A DNA stretch of 64,000 nucleotides from Galbibacter marinus (GTDB lineage Bacteria; Bacteroidota; Bacteroidia; Flavobacteriales; Flavobacteriaceae): contig NZ_AMSG01000001.1 in the NCBI RefSeq assembly GCF_000300875.1, forward strand, positions 186,001-250,000, in the 5' to 3' direction. The position numbers were made by a program, and so were the translations under genes. The notes under the pieces are model-generated. The model was not told the DNA's origin, searched no databases, and saw only the letters and a program-made list of their open reading frames with translations. Shown here piece by piece: positions 1 to 7,938 of the stretch; position 1 is the stretch's first letter, and each line of letters begins with the position of its first letter.

Positions 1-338
1 GATGGATCAAAAGAATTACCGTAAATACGGTTCTTCAAAAATATCGCAAACAAGGAACTTTTGACAGCCTTCCATACAATCTGGAAGAAGACATCAATGT
101 TTCAACAGAACAGCAAGAAGAATATAGTCTGGATTATCTATTAGGTATCATACAGAGTTTACCTGATAGATACAGACTGACTTTTAACCTCTATGTCCTA
201 GATGGGTATTCCCATAAAGAAATTGCGACCATGCTGGATATATCAGAGGGAACATCGAAATCGAATTTAGCTAGGGCAAAAATGGCCCTAAGAAATAAAA
301 TTGAAGGAAGGGATAACAACAGGGTTCAAACTATTTAG
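1..338 (+). CDS. ECF RNA polymerase sigma factor, C-terminal part (5' truncated by window edge)
   Basis: The reading frame is open from the window edge to a TAG ending at 338, so only about 111 C-terminal residues are present. The visible part fits sigma-70 region 4: a stretch reading IIQSLPDRYRLTFNLYVLDG is followed by YSHKEIATMLDISEGTSKS, the helix-turn-helix that contacts the -35 promoter region, and then a basic tail LARAKMALRNKI. This layout is typical of ECF (group 4) sigma factors. The next gene starts 23 bases downstream on the same strand and looks like its membrane-bound regulator, so the two are probably co-transcribed. Region 2 is outside the window, so the subgroup cannot be named. 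Confidence 0.9.
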   Translation, partial: WIKRITVNTVLQKYRKQGTFDSLPYNLEEDINVSTEQQEEYSLDYLLGIIQSLPDRYRLTFNLYVLDGYSHKEIATMLDISEGTSKSNLARAKMALRNKIEGRDNNRVQTI

Positions 339-361
339 TCACCCGCTATGTATGTAGTAAA

Positions 362-1846
362 ATGGACGAAAGAAAAAACATAGAACGCTTTTTTCAGGAA
401 AAGTTTAAAAACTTTGAGGCTGATTCACCAGAGCACATCTGGGGTAAGATCGATCAGTCCCTGAGCAAAAAAGGCACTAACAGAAAAGTGATTCCACTTT
501 GGTGGAAAATTGCAGGAGCTGCCGCACTATTAGCTGGTGTTTTGTGGACTGGAAACTTATTCCTTAATCCAGAGATCCCCAGTGGCATTCAAAGCGTCAC
601 AGAAACTAACACCAAAGATAGTACCTCCACCGGCCAGTCACAAGAATCTGTGGTTGCTAATGATCAGGATAACCAAACCCCTTCAACAACTAAAGATCAA
701 GATACCAATAGAAGCCTAAGACCAGCAGAAGAAATCCATCCAACCCAAGAGTCAACAAGCCTGCAAGGTGTTGCTCAGACCAAATCAGATAATGATGACA
801 CTTATAACTCATCATTAGGAAAAAAACAGCAGAACAAGGATCAAATCGCCACAGACCAAGCTTTAGCACAAGGGGAACAGAAGACAAATCAAAATCCTGA
901 TAAAAAAGACATAAAAGATCCAAGCACAGGTCAGCGACCAAAAGAATTAAATAACATTTCAGAGGATAGTAGTTGGGCACAAGTCGATGAGTCCGCTAAG
1001 GAAAAAGAAGAAGACAACTTAGACAAACCATCTATATTAGAGGCCATTAAGGAGATGGAGAAATCCAAGCAAGACGCCTTAGCTTCTAACGAAAACAACA
1101 AACGCGATCTTCGCTGGTCAGTTCAACCTAATGTGGCTCCAGTATATTACAATTCCTTAAGTGAAGGTTCTCCACTGAGTCAGCAGTTTGCAGAGAATTC
1201 TAAACAGGGAGATGTCACCATTAGCTTTGGGGTAAATATCGCCTATCAAATAAGTAAAAGGCTCAGCATTCGTTCTGGTCTTAACTCTGTTGATATGGGT
1301 TATGCCACAGACGGCATTGAGTTTGGACCTGCCATAAGTAGCACCAAAGGACACCAGCTCAATGTAAGATTCAACAATGCCCCTGCAGGTGCACCCCAAC
1401 AACCTAACATCGCTCTCTCTGATGGGAAGTCCCCATTATACAATGAAGATAGTGAATTACAAGCGAGGTCTGAGAATACTCACCAAGGAAGTATCAATCA
1501 AAAATTTGGATATTTAGAAATCCCTTTAGAATTAAAATACCGATTGGTTGACACCAAAGTCGGGGTAAATATAATTGGAGGATTTAGCTCCTTATTTTTA
1601 ACGGACAATAAAGTAATCATCAGCAGTAATAACAATTTAAAATCCGAAGTTGGTGAGGCTAGTAACTTAAACGACACTAGTTTCAGTACCAATATTGGAA
1701 TTGGATTGGACTACCAATTCTCCGAGAAATTACTTTTCAACTTAGAACCCATGTTTAAGTATCAAATGGGAACCTTTTCTTCAGATGATGGTGGATTTTC
1801 ACCCTATATGTTAGGAGTGTATACTGGACTCAGCTTTAGCTTCTAA
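362..1846 (+). CDS. Membrane-anchored anti-sigma-like protein with C-terminal outer-membrane beta-barrel
   Basis: The 494-residue protein has four visible parts. Residues 1-42 form a polar, helix-prone segment (ERFFQEKFKNFE, then PEHIWGKIDQSL) resembling anti-sigma cytoplasmic modules. Residues 43-68 form one hydrophobic membrane helix beginning VIPLWWKIAGAAALL. Residues 69-247 are a low-complexity Q/S/T/N/K/E-rich linker. Residues 250-494 alternate polar and hydrophobic residues like a small beta-barrel and end in SFSF, a typical outer-membrane C-terminus. The protein could therefore anchor in the inner membrane, cross the periplasm and sit in the outer membrane. It follows an ECF sigma gene by 23 bases. 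Such proteins are usually annotated only as outer membrane beta-barrel proteins; a similar dual-membrane anti-sigma family (Dma) has been described in Bacteroides. The anti-sigma role is inferred from position and layout. Confidence 0.75.
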   Translation: MDERKNIERFFQEKFKNFEADSPEHIWGKIDQSLSKKGTNRKVIPLWWKIAGAAALLAGVLWTGNLFLNPEIPSGIQSVTETNTKDSTSTGQSQESVVANDQDNQTPSTTKDQDTNRSLRPAEEIHPTQESTSLQGVAQTKSDNDDTYNSSLGKKQQNKDQIATDQALAQGEQKTNQNPDKKDIKDPSTGQRPKELNNISEDSSWAQVDESAKEKEEDNLDKPSILEAIKEMEKSKQDALASNENNKRDLRWSVQPNVAPVYYNSLSEGSPLSQQFAENSKQGDVTISFGVNIAYQISKRLSIRSGLNSVDMGYATDGIEFGPAISSTKGHQLNVRFNNAPAGAPQQPNIALSDGKSPLYNEDSELQARSENTHQGSINQKFGYLEIPLELKYRLVDTKVGVNIIGGFSSLFLTDNKVIISSNNNLKSEVGEASNLNDTSFSTNIGIGLDYQFSEKLLFNLEPMFKYQMGTFSSDDGGFSPYMLGVYTGLSFSF

Positions 1847-1852
1847 GCAAAA

Positions 1853-2602
1853 TCATTTACTATTGCGCTTTTGAAGCGCAGATAATATAAGTGATCTTGT
1901 GCTTTGTTTAAGTGTCTCTGAGTGTTTTACATCCATATTCTGAGTTTTAATAAAGGGCATTACGACCGCTCTCATTCTTCCTGGTGATCCACTAAAAAAC
2001 TCGTAAGAAAAACGCTTTTTATTATCTAAAAACGTAACGGGAACAATTGGAATTTGATGGGCTATAGCCAATTTAAAAGCGCCATCTTTAAAACTATCTA
2101 GAACAATGGAACTATCATCTGGAACGCCTCCTTCAGGAAAAATACAAATACTCAAGCCTTGATTTAACCTTCTTTGAGCTCTTTTATATACCAAAGTTCG
2201 ACTCTGGGGTGAACTTCTATCTACCAGAATACACACTCGTTTATAGAAAAATCCAAAAAGCGGGATTTTAGCCAATTCTTGCTTGCCCACAAATACAAAA
2301 GGGTTCTTTGATACTTTTAGCATCATCATAATATCCATCATAGAGGTGTGGTTAGCCACCAACATATAACTCTTCCCCTTTTCCAAGGGTTCTTGGCGCC
2401 TTACCGTTGGAATAAAAAACATACCGTATAGTATAATAGTTGCCCAGATATTTCTAGCGACCCAGAAGAACTGAGGATAGAAGCGCTCACTTGAGGTTAA
2501 CAAAATAAGTATCGGAAATAATATAACAATTGGTATACTAACCAAAATATAAAACCATATCCTATACAATAACTGTAAAGTAGCCAACAGAAATTTTATC
2601 AT
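1853..2602 (-). CDS. plsC: 1-acyl-sn-glycerol-3-phosphate acyltransferase (PlsC family)
   Basis: This inner-membrane enzyme would transfer an acyl group to lysophosphatidic acid to make phosphatidic acid in phospholipid synthesis. The 249-residue protein starts with one or two hydrophobic helices (about residues 5-37), has the catalytic NHxxxxD box as NHTSMMD at residues 84-90 and the substrate-binding FPEGG at 155-159, the two hallmark PlsC motifs. It converges with the preceding barrel gene, with only 6 bases between stops. Its promoter is divergent from and overlaps that of trpS. The -7 element ends 4 bases before the ATG, so the transcript may be almost leaderless. A lyso-ornithine lipid acyltransferase is an alternative within the same family. 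Confidence 0.85.
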   Translation of the reverse strand: MIKFLLATLQLLYRIWFYILVSIPIVILFPILILLTSSERFYPQFFWVARNIWATIILYGMFFIPTVRRQEPLEKGKSYMLVANHTSMMDIMMMLKVSKNPFVFVGKQELAKIPLFGFFYKRVCILVDRSSPQSRTLVYKRAQRRLNQGLSICIFPEGGVPDDSSIVLDSFKDGAFKLAIAHQIPIVPVTFLDNKKRFSYEFFSGSPGRMRAVVMPFIKTQNMDVKHSETLKQSTRSLILSALQKRNSK

Positions 2603-2606
2603 GAAC

Positions 2607-2639
2607 CAAAAGTAAACATTTGTTATTTACTTTTTACAA
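2607..2639 (-). promoter_or_regulatory. Promoter of plsC
   Basis: On the minus strand TTG (2639-2637), 22 bases, then TACTTTTG (2614-2607), matching the Bacteroidota TTG / TAnnTTTG consensus. The start codon begins 4 bases downstream. Confidence 0.6.
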
Positions 2640-2654
2640 AACACCCTACCTTTG
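2620..2654 (+). promoter_or_regulatory. Promoter of trpS
   Basis: TTG at 2620-2622 and a perfect TAccTTTG at 2647-2654, spaced 24 bases, slightly longer than usual. It overlaps the divergent plsC promoter. The start codon is 119 bases downstream, leaving an untranslated leader of roughly 110 bases. Confidence 0.55.
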
Positions 2655-2663
2655 TATCGTGGG

Positions 2664-2729
2664 TGCCTTGAAGGCAAAAAACTTAAAATAGCTTCACTCA
2701 TGGGAAGCCTTTTAAAGGAATCAACCTAA
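2664..2729 (+). promoter_or_regulatory. Possible structured leader of trpS
   Basis: Four short complementary blocks alternate: GCCTT (2665-2669), AAGGC (2671-2675), GCCTT (2707-2711), AAGG (2715-2718). Block 2 can pair with 1 or 3, and block 4 with 3. A 9-codon reading frame (2700-2729) starts just before block 3. No T-tract follows and the small frame has no Trp codon, so attenuation is only a suggestion. Confidence 0.2.
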
Positions 2730-2773
2730 AGACAACTACCATTACAATTACGATATTTAAAAAGAATAAAATA

Positions 2774-3742
2774 ATGGCAAGAATACTTACTGGAATTCAA
2801 AGTACAGGAACACCTCATTTAGGGAATCTACTTGGAGCGATCATACCAGCTATTGAGTTGGCTCAACAATCCCAGAACGATTCATACCTTTTTATAGCTG
2901 ATTTACATTCCTTGACTCAAATCAAAGACGGAGCCACTCTAAAGGCCAATACTTACGGTGTAGCTGCAGCATGGTTAGCATGTGGATTGGATATCGAAAA
3001 GGTTGTATTCTACAGACAGAGTGATGTTCCACAAACCACAGAACTCACCTGGTATTTAAGCTGTTATTTTCCATTTCAACGTCTCACATTGGCGCATTCC
3101 TTTAAGGATAAGGCTGACCGTTTGGAGGACGTAAACGCCGGGTTGTTTACCTACCCTATGCTCATGGCAGCAGACATATTACTTTACGATGCTGAAATTG
3201 TTCCAGTGGGAAAAGATCAAATGCAACATATTGAAATCACCAGGGATGTAGCCTCTAGAATTAATGCACAACTAGGTGAAATTTTCGTTATTCCAGAAGG
3301 TAAAGTACAACAAGAAACACAATATATCCCAGGTACTGATGGGCATAAGATGAGTAAGTCTAGAAACAATACCATCAACATATTCTTATCCGATAAGGCC
3401 TTGCGCAAACAGGTCATGAGTATTGAGACTGACAGTACGCCATTGGAAGAGCCTAAGAATCCTGATAGTTGTAATGTCTTTGGGCTATATAAACTATTAG
3501 CAGATGTTGACCAAATTAAACAAATGCGCGAAAAATATCTTGCAGGTGGTTTCGGTTATGGTCACGCAAAACAGGAGCTTTATGAATTAATTTTAGAAAA
3601 ATTCAAAACCCAACGAGAGAAATTCAATTATTACATGGAACATTTAGATGAGATTGATGATGCCCTTGCTATTGGAGCTGAAAAGGCTAAACTAGTAGCT
3701 GATGGGGTGTTAAAAAAGGTTAGGACTAAAATGGGTTACTAA
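2774..3742 (+). CDS. trpS: Tryptophanyl-tRNA synthetase
   Basis: This cytoplasmic class I aminoacyl-tRNA synthetase charges tRNA-Trp. The 322-residue length is normal for the bacterial enzyme. The HIGH-type motif appears as PHLGN at residues 14-18 within GIQSTGTPHLGNLLGA, and the second ATP-binding motif is KMSKS at 192-196. The segment PVGKDQMQHIE (about 144-154) is also characteristic of TrpRS. It is transcribed alone between the plsC/trpS promoter region and a hairpin terminator at 3761-3782. The leader of about 110 bases is long for this genome and contains small alternating inverted repeats. Confidence 0.97.
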   Translation: MARILTGIQSTGTPHLGNLLGAIIPAIELAQQSQNDSYLFIADLHSLTQIKDGATLKANTYGVAAAWLACGLDIEKVVFYRQSDVPQTTELTWYLSCYFPFQRLTLAHSFKDKADRLEDVNAGLFTYPMLMAADILLYDAEIVPVGKDQMQHIEITRDVASRINAQLGEIFVIPEGKVQQETQYIPGTDGHKMSKSRNNTINIFLSDKALRKQVMSIETDSTPLEEPKNPDSCNVFGLYKLLADVDQIKQMREKYLAGGFGYGHAKQELYELILEKFKTQREKFNYYMEHLDEIDDALAIGAEKAKLVADGVLKKVRTKMGY

Positions 3743-3760
3743 AACATTCAAAATACTTAT

Positions 3761-3782
3761 CAACCAATAGGTTGTCTTTTTT
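3761..3782 (+). terminator. Rho-independent terminator after trpS
   Basis: Stem CAACC (3761-3765), loop AATA, stem GGTTG (3770-3774), followed by TCTTTTTT (3775-3782), 18 bases after the trpS stop. Confidence 0.7.
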
Positions 3783-3954
3783 ACAAGATCTAGATCAAGA
3801 GTTAAAAAGCTGTCTTATAGTGCATTAAATATGGTATTAGCTTCCTAGAATCATAACCAAATGAAGGCGAAGCTACTAGATCGATTGTAAGAAAAAAAAA
3901 CTGCTTTGTTAATAAATTTAGGAGCAGATAGAGCCAAGACATCCAATTTTTTTA

Positions 3955-3962
3955 CATCTTTG
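3955..3962 (+). promoter_or_regulatory. -7 element of the HU-CCDC81/SPOR gene
   Basis: CATCTTTG matches TAnnTTTG at seven of eight positions and ends 4 bases before the ATG at 3967. A TTG at normal distance was not seen, so confidence is modest. Confidence 0.4.
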
Positions 3963-3966
3963 TGTT

Positions 3967-4914
3967 ATGCGAATTGAAAATTACATCAGCGATTTATTAT
4001 ACAGGTACCAGTGTGTCATCGTACCTGGATTCGGAGCATTTTTAACTCAATATCAAAATGCAAAGGTGCATGGAACTACCAATGCATTCTATCCACCTTC
4101 AAAATCCGTTTCTTTTAATGAACAATTACAATCCAATGACGGTTTGTTGACAAACTATCTAGCTGATGTTTTAAAAATATCCTATGAAGAGGCTTCTAAA
4201 AGGCTCTCCACAGGGGTTTCAAACTGGAAGGTTGCACTTGAAAATGAGGAAAAGCTTGAATTAAGTGGAATCGGAAGTCTATGGCTTAATGAAGAAGGCA
4301 AATTGCTTTTTCAACCTTCTTATCATATTAACTACTTGACAGATTCATTTGGTTTATCTTCATTTGTTTCTCCTGCAGTTCGCAGAGAAGAAATGAAGAA
4401 GGAGGTTATAGAACTAGAAGAAAAAGTTCCAATCGCATTTACTCCTGAGCGAAGAAAAAGTCCATCGTACCTAAAATATGCAGCCGTTGCTCTTTTAGCT
4501 TTGTCAGTAGGAACAGTGGGTTACCGTTATATGAATGAGATGGGAAGCGACCGTATGCAAATGATTCAAACTCAAGCACAACAGCAAATAGAAAGAAACA
4601 TCCAACAAGCTACCTTTTTTGATGCAAGCCCTCTAGAAATGCCATCAGTAACTCTGAAGGTGAAAAAAGAGCCGCTTAAGTACCATATTGTAGCAGGGGC
4701 ATTTAGAGTAGAAGAAAATGCAGACAAAAAAGTTGATGAGCTTAAAGAACAAGGATATAAAGCAATGCGAATCGGTAAAAACAAATACGGCCTTCATCAG
4801 GTGACCTATGCCAGTTTTTCGACCGTTCCACAGGCATTGGAATACTTGAGAACCATTAAGCGGACTGTAGCTTCGGAAGCCTGGCTTTTAGTAGATGAAT
4901 TAGAACAAAATTAG
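3967..4914 (+). CDS. HU-CCDC81 and SPOR domain protein
   Basis: The 315-residue protein has three parts. Residues 1-125 resemble the HU-like CCDC81 module (start RIENYISDLLYRYQCVIVPG, later FYPPSKSVSFN and LSGIGSLWLNEEGKL), a DNA-binding fold related to bacterial HU. Residues 168-188 are a single membrane helix. Residues 236-312 form a SPOR domain (YHIVAGAFRVEENADKKVDEL), a family that binds glycan strands lacking stem peptides, mainly at division septa. Topology therefore puts the HU-like part in the cytoplasm and SPOR in the periplasm, bridging DNA and cell wall. The role is inferred from domains; the combination is widespread in Flavobacteriia but little studied. It appears monocistronic. 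Confidence 0.85.
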   Translation: MRIENYISDLLYRYQCVIVPGFGAFLTQYQNAKVHGTTNAFYPPSKSVSFNEQLQSNDGLLTNYLADVLKISYEEASKRLSTGVSNWKVALENEEKLELSGIGSLWLNEEGKLLFQPSYHINYLTDSFGLSSFVSPAVRREEMKKEVIELEEKVPIAFTPERRKSPSYLKYAAVALLALSVGTVGYRYMNEMGSDRMQMIQTQAQQQIERNIQQATFFDASPLEMPSVTLKVKKEPLKYHIVAGAFRVEENADKKVDELKEQGYKAMRIGKNKYGLHQVTYASFSTVPQALEYLRTIKRTVASEAWLLVDELEQN

Positions 4915-4968
4915 TTCTATTTACAATCACCTTACCCTTAAATAATTAAATATCATTCTATTCAAATT

Positions 4969-5000
4969 ATTACAGTAGAACTCTTTTTAGTACCTGTAAT
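4969..5000. other. Weak inverted repeat between HU-SPOR and hydrolase genes
   Basis: ATTACAG (4969-4975) and CTGTAAT (4994-5000) form a 7-bp stem with an 18-base T-rich loop and no following T-run. It may be a poor terminator of the upstream gene or chance. Confidence 0.25.
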
Positions 5001-5060
5001 TTAATCTATAGGGTTCTTAAAATATTATGTATATTCGTGTAAAACCAAGACGATCAATCA

Positions 5061-6083
5061 ATGAGAAAATTACTTTACCTTTTCGTGTTTTGTCTTCCAT
5101 TAATTTCATTTGGACAAAACAACATCCCTGAGAATTACACCCTACATTCTGATGTTTTATGGGCTGAGCCTAAAGGATATAGCCTGACCATGGATATTTA
5201 TTCTCCAAATAGCCAACAAGAATCCTACCCTGTTCTAATTATCTATCATGGGGGTGGATGGCTGATTAATGACAAATCCATCATGGATCAAATGTCTCAA
5301 TATATTGCTTCGAACTCTAATTACGTGGTTTGTAATGTGGATTACCGCCTTTTAACGGCTAACGACAATACGACCACCATGAATGAAATTATACAAGATG
5401 CAATGGGGGCAGTACTTTGGGTCAAGGACCACATTGCAAAATACAAAGGAAATCCTGATCAAATAGCCGTTACAGGCGATAGCGCTGGTGGTCAATTAGC
5501 TGCGATGGTAGTTAATGCAGCCCAGAATCTTTCAGCAAATAGTTTTGATAGCGATCCAATTGGGTTTACCCCTACTTATATTCCAGAGGGAAAAACCATT
5601 GATCAGCTCATCGAAAATAACACCCTAGAGGTACAAGCGGCTGTATTAAGTTATCCTGCTGTTGACATCTATGCAACGGCGATGGGCGGTTTTGAAAAAG
5701 AATCAAACTTTTTCTGGCAAATGGGCGGCGCTAAAGCACGTTCGATATTTGGAGGTGACATAAATCCAACTTCAAACCCAGAATATTATAAACTTTCCTC
5801 CCCTATCTATACCATACCAAAGGCTAACGAGCGGAAATTACCACCACAATTCTGCCATGTAGGGACAGAGGATCAAACCACCACACCAAGTTCTATCAAA
5901 TCCTATGTTGACGCATTAAAAGAACATGGACAGCAGGTAGAGTACTGGGAGTATCAGGGAAGAAATCACGCCTATTTGGATTCAGGAAGCAATGAGTTTT
6001 TGGGCAATACTTTTGGGGAGGATGCCATAACTCCGATTAAAAAAATTATTGCCTTCCTCGATGGTGTTTTCTATGAAAAATAA
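5061..6083 (+). CDS. Secreted alpha/beta hydrolase (esterase/lipase-like)
   Basis: The 340-residue protein begins with a signal peptide (LLYLFVFCLPLISFGQ, cleavage near residue 19), placing it in the periplasm or outside. It has the oxyanion-hole motif HGGGW at residues 63-67 and the nucleophile elbow GDSAGG with serine 141, as in the hormone-sensitive lipase/BD-FAE group of carboxylesterases. Near the C-terminus, CHVGTEDQTTTP supplies a candidate catalytic Asp, and GRNHAYLD the His. The substrate cannot be told; acetyl or feruloyl esters on carbohydrates, or short lipids, are possible. It lies between the HU-SPOR gene and a thioesterase gene without clear functional link to either. Confidence 0.8.
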   Translation: MRKLLYLFVFCLPLISFGQNNIPENYTLHSDVLWAEPKGYSLTMDIYSPNSQQESYPVLIIYHGGGWLINDKSIMDQMSQYIASNSNYVVCNVDYRLLTANDNTTTMNEIIQDAMGAVLWVKDHIAKYKGNPDQIAVTGDSAGGQLAAMVVNAAQNLSANSFDSDPIGFTPTYIPEGKTIDQLIENNTLEVQAAVLSYPAVDIYATAMGGFEKESNFFWQMGGAKARSIFGGDINPTSNPEYYKLSSPIYTIPKANERKLPPQFCHVGTEDQTTTPSSIKSYVDALKEHGQQVEYWEYQGRNHAYLDSGSNEFLGNTFGEDAITPIKKIIAFLDGVFYEK

Positions 6084-6139
6084 TCAAAGAACAAGTTAAT
6101 TTTATTGGTTAAATTTTATATAATTCAAAGAATTGCAGA

Positions 6140-6147
6140 TATCTTTG
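6140..6147 (+). promoter_or_regulatory. -7 element of the thioesterase gene
   Basis: TATCTTTG is a perfect TAnnTTTG, ending 19 bases before the ATG at 6167. No TTG lies at the usual distance. Confidence 0.5.
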
Positions 6148-6166
6148 CACAAAATATAAAACACAC

Positions 6167-6679
6167 ATGCAAGCAAAGACACCTAAGGAATCTCGTACCA
6201 TCATGACAGATTTGGTTTTACCAAGTGAAACCAATCCTTTAAACAACCTTTTTGGAGGGGAGCTCTTGGCTCGGATGGATCGTGCAGCGAGTATTGCCGC
6301 CCGAAGACATTCTAGAAGAGTAACCGTAACAGCCTCGGTGAACCATGTTGCATTTAATCGTGCAATTCCTTTAGGTAGTGTTGTAACAGTTGAAGCTTGT
6401 GTTTCTAGAGCTTTTAATAGCTCCATGGAGATTTATCTAGATGTTTGGATTGAGGATCGAGAAAACGGCCATAGATCCAAAGCAAATGAGGCGATTTATA
6501 CCTTTGTTGCGGTTGACGATACGGGTAAACCAGTAGCTGTGCCTGCAATCGTACCTGAAACCGATTTAGAAAATGAACGTTTTGATGCTGCCCTAAGAAG
6601 AAAACAGCTCAGTTTAGTACTAGCAGGTAAAATGAAACCGAAAGAGGCGACAGAACTCAAAGCCTTATTTGTAGATTAA
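6167..6679 (+). CDS. Acyl-CoA thioesterase, hotdog fold (YciA/BFIT type)
   Basis: This would hydrolyse acyl-CoA to free fatty acid and CoA in the cytoplasm. The 170-residue protein is one hotdog domain. The first helix motif NPLNNLFGGELLARMDRAA (residues 24-42) carries the N/D and GG features of the YciA/cytosolic acyl-CoA hydrolase group, and VTASVNHVAFNRAIPLGSVV (about 53-72) is the second conserved strand region. The C-terminal tail is basic and helical. It converges on the envC-like gene with 8 bases between stops. A TAnnTTTG element upstream suggests its own promoter. Physiological chain length cannot be inferred. Confidence 0.88.
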   Translation: MQAKTPKESRTIMTDLVLPSETNPLNNLFGGELLARMDRAASIAARRHSRRVTVTASVNHVAFNRAIPLGSVVTVEACVSRAFNSSMEIYLDVWIEDRENGHRSKANEAIYTFVAVDDTGKPVAVPAIVPETDLENERFDAALRRKQLSLVLAGKMKPKEATELKALFVD

Positions 6680-6687
6680 GACTAAGG

Positions 6688-7938
6688 TTACATCCTATAT
6701 ATCCAGTTAGCTGGATTATCCGTTTTGGTATTGTCGTATATCATGAATTTAAGGATGGTTTCGTTGGTACTAGGACTGGTAAAAACCTCCCCTAAATCTT
6801 GCTTAGTGGAGACCTTATCACCTTCACTTACGTAAACTCGGCTCAGATTATTGTACACTGATATATAATTACCATGTTGGACAAGAACAGCTTTGTTTCC
6901 GCCTTTTATGGCTTGTACGGCGATTACTTTTCCTCTGTAAATAGCACGCGCTTTGGAATGGACCTCAGTCGCAATACGTACTCCGTTACTTTGAATGGTC
7001 ACTGACCTTACAATAGGGTGAGGTTGTTTGCCATAACGCATTTTGACAATTCCTTTCTCAACTGGCCAGGGTAATTTACCTTTGTTTGATTTAAAGTCTG
7101 CATCAATGAGTTTAGCCTCTGCGGTTAGAGCAAAGTTGGATGACTTGGATGCCGCTTCTCTCTTTTCAACGGTCGTTTCTTTATTATTGGCATTGGCCTT
7201 AGCGATGGCATCTCGAATCATTTTATCAATCTGACGATCTATCGCATCAGATTCTCTCTGACGTTCTCTAATCTGTGAAGCATATTCGTTCTCCTTGGCT
7301 TTTATACTTGAAATCAATCCTTGTTGGGTATTGAGTTCACGTTGCAATGCCTCCTGTTCTTTTCTGTTTTCTACAATTAAGGATTCCTTCTCTTCCCTTT
7401 GCACAACGAGTCCTTGGTTGAGCTGTTGAAGTTCTGTAGTCTTACTTTGGATTTGATCGGCTTGATCTTTCCTAAAGCTGGTATACTGTTTCATGTACTG
7501 AATCCGCTTGTAGGCTTGCAAAAAATCTTCAGAAGACAACAAAAACATAATCCGGCTTTGTTGGGATTTACTCCGGAAAGATTTTTTGATCATTTCGGCA
7601 TAATCGCCCTTTAATTCTTTTAGATCATCTCTTAATTTAGAGATTTTGTTGATGTTGTTATTTATCTGTCGATTGAGCAGATTCGTTTGGTCATTTGTAA
7701 CTTTAATAAGCTCCTTGCGCATTCTGATTTTGCGATCCAAATCCTCGACATCCTCTAGCACGGTGGTTTTTTCTTTCTTTTTCTGAGAAAGCAATGCGTT
7801 AAACCTTGAAATCTCCTCTTGTAAACGCTCTTTACGCGCCTCTAACTCCAATTGTTCCTCCGATTGACCAAAGACTTGTTGAGTGGTGAAAAAACTCAAC
7901 ATGAGTACGCCTATGATTAAATACCGCTGTTTATTCAT
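6688..7938 (-). CDS. Murein hydrolase activator, EnvC-like (coiled coil plus degenerate LytM domain)
   Basis: The 416-residue secreted protein has a signal peptide (to about residue 24), a long coiled coil (about 27-245, rich in E, K, Q and R) and a C-terminal M23/LytM-like domain (about 285-416). The zinc ligands of active M23 peptidases are missing: the HxxxD site is replaced by SNGVRI and the HxH site by LKFMIYD. It is therefore probably a non-enzymatic activator of cell-wall amidases in division, as EnvC and NlpD are in Escherichia coli. It is the last gene of the leftward envelope operon, and its ATG overlaps the stop of the DUF4292 gene by four bases, suggesting translational coupling. 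Confidence 0.88.
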   Translation of the reverse strand: MNKQRYLIIGVLMLSFFTTQQVFGQSEEQLELEARKERLQEEISRFNALLSQKKKEKTTVLEDVEDLDRKIRMRKELIKVTNDQTNLLNRQINNNINKISKLRDDLKELKGDYAEMIKKSFRSKSQQSRIMFLLSSEDFLQAYKRIQYMKQYTSFRKDQADQIQSKTTELQQLNQGLVVQREEKESLIVENRKEQEALQRELNTQQGLISSIKAKENEYASQIRERQRESDAIDRQIDKMIRDAIAKANANNKETTVEKREAASKSSNFALTAEAKLIDADFKSNKGKLPWPVEKGIVKMRYGKQPHPIVRSVTIQSNGVRIATEVHSKARAIYRGKVIAVQAIKGGNKAVLVQHGNYISVYNNLSRVYVSEGDKVSTKQDLGEVFTSPSTNETILKFMIYDNTKTDNPANWIYRM

